Assembly: GCF_024139115.2 (NCBI RefSeq)
Contig: NC_085139.1
Location: 106,245,935 to 106,309,934 of the forward strand
Origin: Armigeres subalbatus
Lineage: Eukaryota > Arthropoda > Insecta > Diptera > Culicidae
Reading direction: 5' to 3'
DNA length: 64,000 nt
Shown: one piece after another, positions 33,766-45,811 of the stretch
How the letters are laid out: each line of letters starts with the position of its first letter
Numbering within the stretch: the first letter of the stretch is position 1
Translations under genes and position numbers: made by a program
Notes under the pieces: generated by a model
What the model saw: only the letters and a program-made list of their open reading frames with translations
Database searches by the model: none
Told to the model about the DNA's origin: nothing

Positions 33766-33977
33766 CATATTTGAATCTCTTGATTAATTCGTGGTTCAAA
33801 TCTGCAGCAAATAGAACTGATCGATATTTCTAAACTTTATATATATATTATATATATATTTCTTTCTTTATAAAATTTAGAACAGCTGTTGGGAGAATGC
33901 ATGATTAGGATTCATCTTCAAAATGAATGCCCCGAACGATTTGATTTAGCTGATCTAGCTCAAGGTGTTAATCTTTT

Positions 33978-34660
33978 GGGGGCCCTCCTTAGCCGTGTGG
34001 TAAGACGCGCGGCTACAAAGCAAGACCATGCCGAGGATGGCTCACGGAGGGTTCGATCCCCGGTGCCGGTCTAGAAAATTTTGGATTTGGAAATTGTCTC
34101 GACTTCCCTGGGCATAAAAGTATTATTGTGTTAAGCGTGTTAAGCCTCATGATATACGAATGCAAGAATGATAAGGGCTCATTCACAAATTACATAACGC
34201 AAAAACACAGATTTGAACCCCCACCTATCCCTCTGTGACTTGTTTGTAACATTTCCTTTATACCTACCCACCCCCATCCGTGACGCATAACGTCTTACTA
34301 AAATTTCACAAAAATGATAAATTGGTATTTTTAGTGAGCTCTTCCTTAATTTCCTTCATAGTACATAATACTGTCAAATTTGAATTTAAATAGAAAATTT
34401 CGTTTTTTATATTATTTTATTATCATAAATGTTACCCGTAACAGAACTAAACAAACCCACCCACCCCCTAGACAAACCGTAACATTTTGTAATGCAATAT
34501 TGTGTACCCACCCACCCCTTGATGCGTTATGTAATTTGTGAATGAGCCCTAACTTAGATGGCTTAGAAACCTTGCAGTTAGAAAACGGTGGAAGTGCTTA
34601 GTGCACATGTGCTCTGTCCCAGTGGGGGATGTAATGCCAATAAGAAGAAGAAGAAAATAA
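33978..34660 (+). mobile_element. Feilai-like tRNA-SINE, split by a MITE
   Basis: The head GGGGGCCCTCCTTAGCCGTG, then GTGGTAAGACGCGCGGC (A-box region) and GGTTCGATCCCC (B box), then ATTGTCTCGACTTCCCTGGG, match the copy at 37153-37452. The tail half resumes at 34553 (CTTAGATGGCTTAGAAACCT) and ends in GAAGAAGAAG. The body is interrupted at 34175-34549. Such SINEs are copied by LINE enzymes and start from an internal Pol III promoter. Confidence 0.85.
34175..34549. mobile_element. PIF/Harbinger-type MITE inside the SINE, 375 bp
   Basis: Terminal inverted repeats GGGCTCATTCACAAATTACA and their exact reverse complement at the right end extend 26 bp or more. The 3-bp TAA flanks both ends (34172-34174, 34550-34552). 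Three-base TWA duplication with GG-starting ends is the PIF/Harbinger habit. The inside has CCCACCCACC runs and no coding frame. Confidence 0.8.
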
Positions 34661-36980
34661 GTTATATTTCAAAAAGACTTGGCATATTTTTTAGAAAGCC
34701 GCGTAAAAACCACTTCATCAAACATTATTTTTTCGCGTTTTCCGACTTTTTTTTTGAAAAACCAAAATCAGAGGTCATTTATAACCATAGTGCTCTCCAA
34801 TGAGCAGCTCGAAGTAGCTCGAAGTTCTTCCCATCCCTCTCATGTCCATTTGTTGACAAAAAAGAACGAGCAGGACGGGAACAATTTCGAGCTACTTCGA
34901 GCTGCTCATTCGACAGCACTCATGCGCCGCTCAAAGCGCACAAAACAATCATTTCGAAAAACATATAGGAATATACGACTCGATTGTATGCTCGGAATAA
35001 AACACATATTTGACACTCCCACCCATAGTCGCTGTGATCCCACCCACTCCACTGTTACCAAAGCATTGCTATAGCATATATCAGGCGCTTCTCCCCCCGA
35101 AGGAGCGTTGTGTTGTATCTTCCCCAAATTTATGTGACAGCGTGCACCGCTCGCGCGTGTGTATGTGTGCGGGAAAGCCTGGAAAACTGTTGTTTTTCAT
35201 CCTCTTTTACCTTTCGGAATTCTTTTTTGTGCTGGATTTCCCTGATGCTATGCTAATGTATTGATGGTTGCGTCAACTGTCAAAGTTCGAATTTTCACTT
35301 TGGGCTCGGAGTTTTCACACGGATGTGAGCTGATCGGGAAGAATAATTGTAGCCTGCCAGGTCAAAGTGCAGAAAATGAGGAAAATTGAATAAGTGTTCT
35401 GAGGTAGTGTAGCACATTATTCGCAATGGATTGATTGGGATTATGTTTTCGAAGAAAATCTATCCTCGAGTGGATCTAAAGTGGATAAAATGCTCGAGGA
35501 TATAATTGGTTTGTGATGGAATCTGCTTAGCCAAGTATAAGGGATGTGATTTCGATGGCTCTAGCGAGTGTTTCATGAATGTAGAGCAAGGTTTCTTCCG
35601 CCGGACGAGGGGGCAAGTTCCTGAGTGCAGCAATCGGGAGGTCAACTCGAAGCGAATAAATCACGAGTGATAAGTGTCTTTGGAAAATCAGTGAAAAAAG
35701 GGGGTGTGCGAGTTTGGTGATGGAATGCATTACATGCTAGATTACACATTTGGTAATGTTTTCTCTGAATAACAGAAATGCTTTAGGAAACAAGAAAGGT
35801 AATTAATTCAGAATAAAAGGTGAACTTGATGCAAGTGAAGAATAAGAATATTTAATTAACGATTCTCAGGAATCGCTCGCATGAGCTGGAGGGTGCGGTA
35901 CGGTGCGATATCGTCGAAAAAGACCTGCCAAAAAATATGACCCAGTGAAGGATGTGCTGATTGTGTGCATCATGTAATCGTGAGAAGAGGCAAAGAGAAG
36001 AACAGGAAGAATAGACGCAAACTTTTATGTTTTATGTATCGCGCGCGTCCTTGATGATTTGTTAGTAGGAACCCCGAAGTGTAGAGTTGGGCAGATAGAA
36101 TAATGTCCCGTCAAACGGGTTAGGATGTGGAAGGAATCTGTAAAATGATGGAAAATGAACATAAACGAGATTGAACAGTGGTTTTCAGTTGCTTAGTAGC
36201 AAATTCAGCAGCTAATACGTTACGATTGTTGATACTTGGTGAGATAACTGTTATCGTCATTTGTTTGCCAAATCAACGTAATATTTCTTGATGTTCTAAA
36301 TTGCATCCATAAGCTGGAATTGAATCGTGCGTATGATTTACTTTATCGACAAATAGTATAACGAGCTCTTAGTATGGTAAATAACCGTATTTGTACCGTT
36401 GAAGCAAGCGTTTATAAATTCCAACTAGTGGTGCGTTTAAATTATAGAAAACATTTTAAATTTTCGGTAAAAGCCATCTGTAATTATGACGGACATCAGT
36501 AGTTACTATAACCCACAAAATATGAAACTTCTAATTGTATTTTTCATCATATTGAAAAATTCAATCGTTTGAAGACAATGTCATGAAAATACACCATTAA
36601 AATCACAAGGCAAACATGGCTATTTTTTTTCTCTTGGGTTTAATCCAAAGAGATATCCAAACTGTTCGTTATTCAGAAATATTTCTTAGTTTAGTTTTGA
36701 AATTCATTTTCGGGGGTCCGATGAAATTTTAAGAGTTTTCGTATTTCGACAGAGCTTTTACAATTTGAATCTAAACTTTTGTTTTTTTGAGATTTGGACA
36801 AAAAAAAAAGATTTTTGAAGAATTTTGTCTTGAAAGTTTTAAGCACTATATTTTTTCCAAGACTCCAAGGATTTTGAAGTGCTGAGGTTTAAAAAAAAGA
36901 TTTAGGTAAACGATTGATCTTGTATCCCATAGAAATCATGTGGGGTACAATTATTGTCTTAACTACCTAGGGAAGGGGAG
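34660..36980. other. Unassigned stretch, no supported gene
   Basis: The segment 34796-34890 is a dispersed repeat shared with 15320-15420, and 'gagctacttcgagctgctcat' at 34890 mirrors 'gagcagctcgaagtagctcg' at 34802, so it is itself a small inverted repeat. From 35000 to 36980 I see AT-rich DNA with short frames that carry no domain. It could hide non-coding exons of a neighbouring gene; nothing proves it. Confidence 0.35.
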
Positions 36981-37152
36981 GTGCAAAAGCCTCTCCATCA
37001 TTTTCTCTATTTTGAAATACGGAGCCACAATCATGTTTTTCACCTGTGTACCAATATAATGGGTTCTATAGTTAAGAAGTGTTCGAACTATCATCAAGCT
37101 CTTTATATAATGATGGGGCCTATTAATTTTGACTTCATCTACGCTTCAATGT

Positions 37153-37452
37153 CTTCTTCTTCTTCTTCTTCTTATTGGCATTACATCCCCACACTGGGGA
37201 CAGAGCCGCCTCGCAGCTTAGTGTTCATTAAGCGCTTCCACAGTTATTAACTGCGAGGTTTCTAAGCCAGGTTACCATTTTTGCATTCGTATATCATGAG
37301 GCTAGCACGATGATACTTTTATGCCCAGGGAAGTCGAGACAATTTCCAATCCGAAAATTGCCTAGACCGGCTCCGGGAATCGAACCCAGCCACCCTCAGC
37401 ATGGTCTTGCTTTGTAGCGGCGCGGCTTACCGCACGGCTAAGGAGGGCCCCC
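37153..37452 (-). mobile_element. Feilai-like tRNA-SINE, full length
   Basis: On the minus strand it starts GGGGGCCCTCCTTAGCCGTG, has the A-box region GCGGTAAGCCGCGCC, the B box GGTTCGATTCCC, the body and a (GAA)n tail at 37153-37172. A 10-bp target duplication, GCTTCAATGT, flanks it (37143-37152, 37453-37462). Length, tail and duplication are those of a recent SINE insertion. Confidence 0.9.
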
Positions 37453-37626
37453 GCTTCAATGTATTATTTGCTTATCTAAACAAGCTCTTAGAGTTTTGAA
37501 TAATTTGCGTGCAGATTGTTGATTGGAATAAACGTTGAAATCGGTTGAAACATAAAAAATAAACGTTGATGACGTTGAAATGACGAAAAATAGGAGTAAA
37601 ATTTTGTTTCTATCGTCCGTTTTAAT

Positions 37627-37815
37627 AAAAGATATTTTAGTTACAAGATAAAGATTGTCGCTGTCTGGGATATCTTTTGCTGGCGACGATACGGTGCTAA
37701 ATGTCAATGAAGGAAAAATACATACGATTTGACAGTTCGGTATCCAACATGTTTCGGACAGCAGATTAAAGGGAACCGAAGCGACAATCTTTATATTGTA
37801 ACTAAAATATCTTCT
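37627..37815. mobile_element. MITE family X, copy 1 (189 bp, 8-bp duplication)
   Basis: Terminal inverted repeats AAAAGATATTTTAGTTAC / GTAACTAAAATATCTTCT continue inward with GATAAAGATTGTCGCT / AGCGACAATCTTTAT. GTTTTAAT flanks both sides (37619-37626, 37816-37823). The 8-bp duplication fits hAT- or P-like transposases. A second copy is at 40486-40683. Confidence 0.85.
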
Positions 37816-40480
37816 GTTTTAATACTTCTACTCGATTTCTGAAGGATGTTTCCAATCGCTTCCAGTCGCCCTGAACGTTGAGCGCCCTCAGGTCCTCTTC
37901 AACTGCAAAAAGCCATCGTGTACGCGGCCTTCCACGAATCTTACGACTTCTTCTAGGTTCGCTACTAAATATTATCTTCCGAGTTCTTCCGAGATACGAA
38001 CAACGTGTCCAGCCCACCGTAGTCTGCCGTGTTGTATAAACTTAACAATATCCAGCCCTTTATATACCTGGTACAACTCGTGATTCATGCGACGCCGCCA
38101 GATACCGCCGAGTATTGTCCGAGGTGCTGCCTTACGCTCAAACACTCCGAAAGCTCTCCGATCAGCCTCCTTTAACGTCCATGTTTCATGGCCAGGCCTG
38201 GGATTTGTCACCTTCACACAGAAAAACCATGCGACAAAACCAAAGAAAAAACAGTCACCTCAAACTTGACAACACAATCTAACCAACGACACCCGATACA
38301 GCACACTACTGGTCTCCCTCTCCGACACGACATTTTTAAACTTGTCACATACTTATTTTGTTACGATATATTTGTCACGTGACGCTTTGCACCACGACAA
38401 AAGTTTTGCACATACCATACGGACAAAACTAGTTGTCATGTTCAGAAAAATATATAAAGCTTTTTAGTGGAAGTCGAGTCAAGTACGAGACACTGAAGAC
38501 GACCACACAGTTGTGGTCGAAATACGTATCTGCAAAGATAACGAAAATTAACTGGTGGAATTAAATGGACAGTACTTAATTCGTCTTAGATAGTTGTCAT
38601 GGTTATTGACAAAAAAGTTCGTCATGTCACCTTCGAATTCTGTCGCGACAAAAATTGTTGTCGTTGTCAGCAAAATGTTGTCATTATGAATTGACGACAA
38701 TATGCTGGGAAACCGCTGAAACGGTGTGGTTTCTTGATTTTACAGCAGTTGAAGCCTCTCATTATAAAAACGACTAATATGTACGGCATAAAAATAATGT
38801 TTTGAATTTTAGTGATTTTACCTAGTCCAGCTCTTTACTCGTTATTCAATGCTCTTGAACATTTAGTTTGTTATATTTGAAATATATAAACATTATCTCA
38901 AACCTCGTAGTTCAGTCTACGAATATATAAAAAAAATGCGACCATTAAGCTGTAAAGGCAAAAAATTAATTTATTTTGAAGATAATTGTTTTTTTTTGGT
39001 AACTGAATAAATTACCATATCTTAAATTCATGAGTAAAAAATAACGAATGGTTTGTAATGACAACAGGAAATCTTCTAAGTGGGCCATTAACACTTGAGC
39101 ACACAAGCTGTTGTATTTTGAACAACATGAACCAAAAAACATAGCTCGCTATACATAGCATGAACAAGCCCGCATGAGCGTTTCATAGTCATACAAATAG
39201 ACGTAGGCACTTATGGGGGGAGTACTATTATTTTCTTACGATCCATATAAATAAAAAAGAATGTGTGAAAAAAATCTCACATGGAAAGAGAGGGGGTTTC
39301 GAAAAACACAGAAAAATGCTTACGTAATTAGTGTACGGCCCCCACAAGTGCCCGTGCAGAACGATTAAAATTTAATACTCCGCCCAAAATAACGTGCAGT
39401 AATTCCAATCAATCATGAATTTATCGAAGAATGTTCCCTGATTGCCCCCAATATAGATTATACGCATGGAGAAAATTCCGTATTTCTCTTATAAATAATG
39501 TATTGCAGTTAAAAAAACGTCCACCAGGCAATTGCTACAAACGGTGTACCAGTCATAATCCATTGAAGTCGATACTTACCCGCACGATTGTACTGCGCAA
39601 GTCAAAACCGCGCAAATCACAAAAAAACGCGTAAAAACAACAAAATCCCTGTTTCGTTTATACGTATCCTCCAATCTTTTTAAAAACCGCGTGAACAAAT
39701 AAATCCAAAACCAACTTGGAAAGCGCGAAAATTCCACAACCCGCGTTAAAAGCGAGCAAACTTGCGTTGCGTTAAATGGCTCAGCTATTCGACACTGGGG
39801 GATCTTTCTCTATGCAAAATAAAAAAAGTTGAATAAATTTTCTTATTTCTCAACAGAAAATCTGTCAAGAGAACAAAGAAATGATTAATTATAAAGTGCT
39901 CTTTTCGGTATGATATTTTAAATCTGTCCGCTGCTATTGCTGCTCCACGAGAAGACAACCAGAAGATGCGACATAACTTACTTTCGGGAACAATGTTGTG
40001 TCGTGCACAGAGCCGAAGTGTATGCCTTGTCACACTTTTGTCGCAGATGTGTGCAGTACACGACATACAACAAAAGCAAATTGTCGCGATTTGAAAAAGT
40101 TGTCATCTGGTCGTGGGGATCCAGTCGTGCGACGGAAAACTGAAAGTTGACATGTTTTTTTTGACTGACCATGTTTTTATGTATCTTGTCAGGTGTCACT
40201 GACAAACGCGACAATTCCCAGGCCTGCATGGCCGTATAAAGCCATCGGAAGAATCAGAGTATTGTCTATCCGGAATAAATTTATACCGCTTTTTATACCG
40301 AAGTTGGATTTTTCTCCAGATACAGGCAAATTTCCCGACTTCGGAAGTAGTGCGCTGGATTCGCCTAAAGATGCGCTAAACAACGCATCAATTAGTTCGA
40401 CAAATAAAACTTCGGAAGAAAGTTCGGTTCGGAAGTCCCTACTTCCGAATTCTAACTTGGTGCTACGCCGACAATAGTAT
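37816..40480 (-). pseudogene. RTE-like LINE C-terminal fragment, split by a 2.0 kb element
   Basis: The minus strand from about 40290 to 40233 reads NTLILPMALYGH, and from 38186 down to 37816 continues TWTLKEADRRAFGVFERKAA, GRLRWAGHVVRISEELGR and KIRGRPRTRW, in two frames. This is the conserved tail of RTE-type reverse transcriptases (..LYGHETWTM.EAD.R..GVFERK..R). The sequence upstream of 40290 no longer resembles the family, so the fragment is 5'-truncated or fused to other DNA. Confidence 0.75.
38193..40226. mobile_element. TTGTC-rich TIR element, 2.03 kb, inside the LINE
   Basis: CAGGCCTGGGATTTGTC at the left is mirrored by GACAATTCCCAGGCCTG at the right. CATGGC flanks both sides (38187-38192, 40227-40232), and removing the element restores the LINE reading ...LYGHETWT. 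Many TTGTC/GACAA copies crowd both arms, as in elements whose transposase binds subterminal repeats. No transposase frame is present, so it is non-autonomous and its superfamily is open. Confidence 0.75.
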
Positions 40481-40485
40481 GCAGC

Positions 40486-40683
40486 AAAAGATATTTTAGT
40501 TACTAGATAAAGATTGTCGCTTCGGTTCCCTTTGTTCTGCTGTCCGAAACATGTGTGGTACATACCTGTCAAATCGTATGGATTTTCCTTCTTTGACATT
40601 TAGCTCCCCTATCCTCGCCAGCAAAAGATGTTCCGGACAGCGACGACAGCGACAATCTTTATCTAGTAACTAAAATATCTTTT
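40486..40683. mobile_element. MITE family X, copy 2 (198 bp, 8-bp duplication)
   Basis: Exact terminal inverted repeats AAAAGATATTTTAGTTAC and GTAACTAAAATATCTTTT, with TATGCAGC on both sides (40478-40485, 40684-40691). The interior (GGTTCCCTTTG, CCGAAACATG, CAAATCGTATG, GACATTTAGC) matches copy 1 in the opposite orientation. Confidence 0.88.
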
Positions 40684-40740
40684 TATGCAGCGCGAATTTT
40701 GTCTTCGTTTGCAGACTACGGGACTTAAGGTGATTATACA

Positions 40741-42975
40741 ATAGAGTGGGGCGTCATGGTCATTTTTTCAAATCAATGGTTTTTCGAAGCCATTCCGGGT
40801 CCTGAATAACTGTGCAGAATTTGGGACCGATTGGTTGCTTCCTCGCTTTCCGCATCGCATTTGAAGTTTGTATGGAAATTAATATGGGAAATTAGTATGG
40901 GAAACTTCTGGAAGTTTCAGTTCATCGTAAACCAAATGGCACATTGCGTTAAAGTATATACCAAAGGATGCCGAAAAACTTTGCCGAAGAAAGCACGTTT
41001 CTGGAACGTCCACGAAAAAAAATATAACGCTTCGAAGATTGAGTGTTCAAACCATATGCGAAAAATGGTTTATTCTGCCAGCACTGCCGAACTACGTAGA
41101 CCAATAATTTAACTGAGTGTTATTTCAAAATAATTGATCTTATAAGGCTTTAGAGCTAATGGGAGCTATCCGGAATCATTTTACAAAGAAAAAAAAATCG
41201 GCGAGAAGGAAGATGGGCTTTGCCCTTCGATAGCCATACGTTGTCCAGTAGTGCTTGCAGAAACATTGATTTTTTGCATATGGTTTAAACCAGTGGTCCC
41301 CAGCATGTTCACTATCGAGGGCCGCATTGCAATTTCGACCTGATGAAGCGGGCCGCAGTGTATTCGCAATATTTGTTTTTTTATTTCAAATTTGATTTTA
41401 GTGCAACATGATTTTTATAAATAAAATAAAATTTTAAACAAAATATTTTATTCCCGTAAATCTTTTTCGACTAACATACTTGGAAGGACATTCAATTCTG
41501 CAGGTTTTATCGCCGTAGCTGACTGACCGTTTCTGCCCATTCAGACTTGATATACGAGAAAATTCTTTTGCAACACCATCTTTTCGGTTCAGTTAGCAGA
41601 AAATATTCTGAGCTATTTGTTTCCAAATGATTATATGATCTTATGTATTTATTTTTAAGGATATATTGTTCACTATAAGTTGTCGGGCAAATGACAACGA
41701 CTAAAATAAAAAAAATCTCTAAAAAATAGAAATTTTCCATTAACAATAAGATAATTGCCTATAAAGAAATCAGGGTATGAGCAATAAATAAATATACATT
41801 TTCCACAAATAATTGAGAAGTTTATGAAATCATAGATTTGAACAATCACAAAATTTTAAACAAAATAAATATTTTGGCAATTTCCTATTTTGATTAAGGA
41901 AAATTCTTTATGTAAATTTTATTTTGCTGCCAATAACGACAGCATGTTTTAAAAAAGTTTTTGAAGCCAGATAATCGTGCTAGCAGTGTTGAACAGAAAC
42001 CGAATAAATATTCATTCCGAGCCTTGCTTTCGTGATTGATCAATTCCTGAAACCTTCTCTTCAACAATATCGGAGACTGGAAAAAAAATAAAAAAAAGTT
42101 CTATATTTTCCGTAGTTTCAAGTACGTTGGTGTGTCAAGTGATAGTCAGCGTGTTTTCTGGAGTTAATAATCCAAAAAAAATTCAGTTGATTTTTGCCGA
42201 ACCATGACTTATTTCATTCATTAAAGCATTATTCTTTCGGAGCAGTGTAAGGCAACATTAATTTTATATGAAGTTCAATACTAAGCTCGTTGGAATGCGC
42301 GAAGAAAAAACATACATTTGCTATTCTTATAGCCCGGGACAATAATAATGAAGCATATTTGCTGTCGGGCTGGGCCTCCATAATATTGATGTAGTGATCA
42401 ATTTAATTAATCATGATAATAACACGATTCATGCTTCATTTGTCAACAATGGTGCAATCTTGACAAAATACCCGAATGCAACGAAAAAAAATTGCGCAAT
42501 GAAATGCTTTTTTGGACATATAACGCCTAACAATGGGCCGCATGAAGTGAATTCTCTGAAATCCTTCGCGGGCCGCAGGAAAAGGCTTGGAGGGCCGCAT
42601 GCGGCCCGCGGGCCGCACTTTGGGGATCACTGGTTTAAACAATCAATTTTCGAAACGTAATACCATTTGTTGTAGACCTTCCAGCTACATACCTTCTTCG
42701 GCAAAGTCTTTCTGCATCTTTCAGACTATATGCTAACGTTTTGAGTCACGTGATTGATGATAAATTGAAGCCGCTAAGAACAAAAATGTGAAAAAGTACG
42801 TTTTCCCATACTAATCTCCATGTAAATTTAAAACGCGATGCGGCATGCGAGGTTGCAACCTATCGATCCCATATTTTGCACAGTTGATTGGGGTCCCAAA
42901 ACGATTCAGAAAAACCTTGATCTCACTTGATCGGATGAAGTTTGCGTTTTTCCATACAACTGCGCCCCACTCTAT
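40741..42975. mobile_element. Long-armed TIR element (GAGTGGGGCG family)
   Basis: Ends are ATAGAGTGGGGCG and CGCCCCACTCTAT, flanked by TATACA on both sides (40735-40740, 42976-42981). Imperfect inverted homology runs on for about 350 bp on each side (shared AACTGTGCA.AAT.TGGGA and CGCATCGC.TTT motifs). The middle is occupied by a hAT-like element (41291-42632). A related fragment lies at 44600-45150. No protein is recognisable. Confidence 0.7.
41291..42632. mobile_element. hAT-like element, 1.34 kb
   Basis: The ends CAGTGGTCCCCAGCATG and CAGTGATCCCCAAAGTGCGG (reverse complement of the right end) are typical hAT ends. GTTTAAAC, 8 bp, flanks both sides (41283-41290, 42633-42640). GGGCCGCA motifs cluster near both ends. 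The AT-rich interior holds only short frames, without a dimerisation or DDE motif that I can recognise, so the copy seems non-autonomous. Confidence 0.85.
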
Positions 42976-43177
42976 TATACAATCAAGCCATGTGGTGAAT
43001 TTCAAATGCACCACACGGTTTTCTACTCCTTTTATCAAAAGTTCAAAACCAGCGTAATATTTTTTGTACAATGCTGAAATTAAAGTCGATTGCTTAGCAT
43101 GAGTAATCAAACGATCTACAGATGTTGTGATCCCCATAGGCGTTGTTGTTCTCTCAATTCGTGCTCTTGAAAAATCA

Positions 43178-43400
43178 CTAGAAAAAGCACGTGGTTTCCA
43201 AGATGGCCGATTTGTGGCTTTGTTGTATAACCACCTTAAGCTGGTTACGAAGTCCGTAATAAGCCCTATTTTCAGCTGAAATACGCCTTTTCACCTCGCG
43301 AGTAACATCATTATCGCACGTTAATAATGCTCCAAGATACAGAAATTCTTTCACCACTTCAAATTTTTCACCATTCAGCACCATTTCACTACCACCACCA
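43178..43400 (-). pseudogene. RTE-like LINE copy B, downstream piece
   Basis: The frame MVLNGEKFEVVKEFLYLGAL, then TCDNDVTREVKRRISAENRA and YYGLRNQL, is the segment that follows the reverse transcriptase core in RTE elements. It continues the copy whose upstream part lies at 47520-49480; a Jockey-type insertion separates the two. The frame ends abruptly at 43178. Confidence 0.75.
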
Positions 43401-44599
43401 CTTTATTCTTTATTCTTTATTCTTTATTTGGAGCAGGGAAAAGCCCGCTTGAGTAGAGCAAAATCCCTTCCTCAAGCGGGCGCAAAACCTCCTCTTCTTT
43501 TATATCAACAGAAATTACAATTTCCAACAGATACAATATTTCTTAAGACTATTACAATTTTACAATTAAAGAATACTTAATGTCTATCCTGACTAACTAT
43601 TTATCAAAGGGTGTTTGTGTTAGAAGCGGCAAGTATTCGGCAAAACTTTTTCCGAAGATTGGGACGAGAAAGGTGAAAGTCAAATTCAGTAGCACATCGA
43701 TTGAAGATACGGCTCATACTAGTGAATGGCTCGTTATGTCCATAATTTGTACGAGCACCCTGGAGGAACAAAAAAGAACTGAACCTAAGCTGACGACAAG
43801 GCGCATTAAGGTTCAAAAGAGAGTGCAAATAGGAGGAATCAATTCTTGATTGAAGAAGATCGGAAATAAATAAAGCCCTTGATATATCCCGACGCTCGCT
43901 CAACAACTCTAATCCAATGAGCTTACAGCGGTCATGGTAACTTGGTAGGTTGTTTGGATCATGCCAGTGGAGATGCCGTAACGCGAAACGAACAAATTTG
44001 CGTTGGATTGCCTCGATACGCAATATGGGTCATTCCATATGAAGTGACCGAGAAAAAATGCAAACGTGCAATCGACTTTCTTAGAATTGAATGAAATTTT
44101 GACCAATTGTTTATGTATGGGTTATACCCCAAAAACCAAAATTTCGTGGTGATTGGACCTCCCCACGATTAATAAGACCATCCCCCTTTTCAGACAAATG
44201 TATGAAACTCATCATATTGTTTTGTACATATCTCTGGAACTGTGAGGTCTATAATGAATCTAAGGTAACCATTCGAAAGAAGATTTTTCAAGGAATTTAT
44301 AAAAAAATAATTTGTTGATGTGCAGTGTTGCCAAATGAACAATTTTTATGTTTTTGTGTGAAAAATGCATTTTTTACCCAATGAGTATATTTTTATTCAG
44401 GAAATAACCTCACCAACGTGTTCTTTGACCATTTTTACATTGGAAACGCTTAAAACCCCGAGGTACTATGTTCCGATTTTGAGATACAGGATTTTAAAAA
44501 TGAAAAGTCCTTTTTTCACTGTGAACATTGTAGTTTTTTTACTGATTTCCGAACATACACACATATACGCATTGACACATACATAGCACACATACACAG

Positions 44600-45150
44600 C
44601 TCGATTGGCTGCTTCATCACTTACAGCATCGCGTTTGAAATTTATATGGAGATTAGTATGGAAAAATGTATTTTTTTGCATTTTTGCTCCTAGCGGCTTT
44701 ATTTTATCGTTAATTCAATCATCTGACTCAATACTGATAGATGCTGAAAGAGTTTGCTGAAGAATAAGCATTGCTGGAAATATTACAACGCTTTGAAGAT
44801 TGATTGTTGGAATCATATGCAAGAAATCAATGTTTCTGCCAGCACTATCTGGTCAACTGTCCTTACTATGTCTGAAACTCGATTATGCATATGTACAACA
44901 TGTGATAGATTTAGTTCGGAAAAGGTATTGGAGGGTAATCGCCCCTTCGGTGGGCTTTGATCCCACTGTCCTTGTTAGACGGAAAAACCATTTCTCTTTC
45001 CGGAATTTTCCATAAAAAATTAATCTGAATAACTACAATTTGTTCCTCAGCACTAAAAGATTAAAATTTTTGAAATAACACTCAGAGTTGAATTATTGGT
45101 ACACGTTGTTTGGTAGTTCTGGTAGAATAAACAATTTTGGTCGTCGTTCC
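44600..45150. repeat. Fragment of the GAGTGGGGCG-family element
   Basis: 'catcgcgtttgaaatttata', 'ggagattagtatgg', 'gaagattgattgttggaatc' and 'tatgcaagaaatcaatgttt' align with parts of both arms of the element at 40741-42975. No ends of its own are visible. It gives a third reference arm for that family. Confidence 0.6.
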
Positions 45151-45811
45151 AGCAAGGCTCCTTCTTCTTCAAAGATTTTCGGCATCCTTAGGGTCAACTA
45201 TTAAAAATTAAAACAATATGTCACATGGTTTACGAAAATCTGAATTCTCTAGGAGTAAAAAATGCATAAAATATAGCGAAAGTATATTGGCTGTTAAACA
45301 GCAAACATTATCCATTTATTTTCAAAATACAGCAAATAAAATCATTATCTCAAAGAAGACCATTTTTATGATGTTTGTTATTGGTCTACTATTTTCATAC
45401 TTTGATAATATACACACACAGTTAACAATTTTTGATTACATGGTGAGTGAGAGAGAGCTCATGGCTATCGTCAAATCACATTTGCGTGCTGTGAAGTGTG
45501 GGTTTGATAAAGTAGTAGTAAGATAAAAACTTTTCGTGGATAATTCTGCTCTGGCCTAGTGAGTGAGTGGTCTAGTATTGACATTAAGGTCTTCTTCTCC
45601 CTTTTATATAGCTACAAAATACGTTTAAAAATTGCATCCAACGTTTTTCGCCATTTTCAACCCTCTTACCTCCCACCTGTCACAAATAGTCACAAATCAC
45701 TAACCCTCTCCTTCTGTACGTACAAGTACCATTTACATAATGATTTGCCTTTTCATACATTATTTTTCCATAATAACATAGTGAATGTCTACTTCCTTAT
45801 GAGCTAATTTA

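Noticed and set aside
35270..36200. Possible 5' exon of an unknown gene
   Set aside because: Mixed-composition DNA that is not obviously repeated, but with no coding frame or firm splice and promoter signals.
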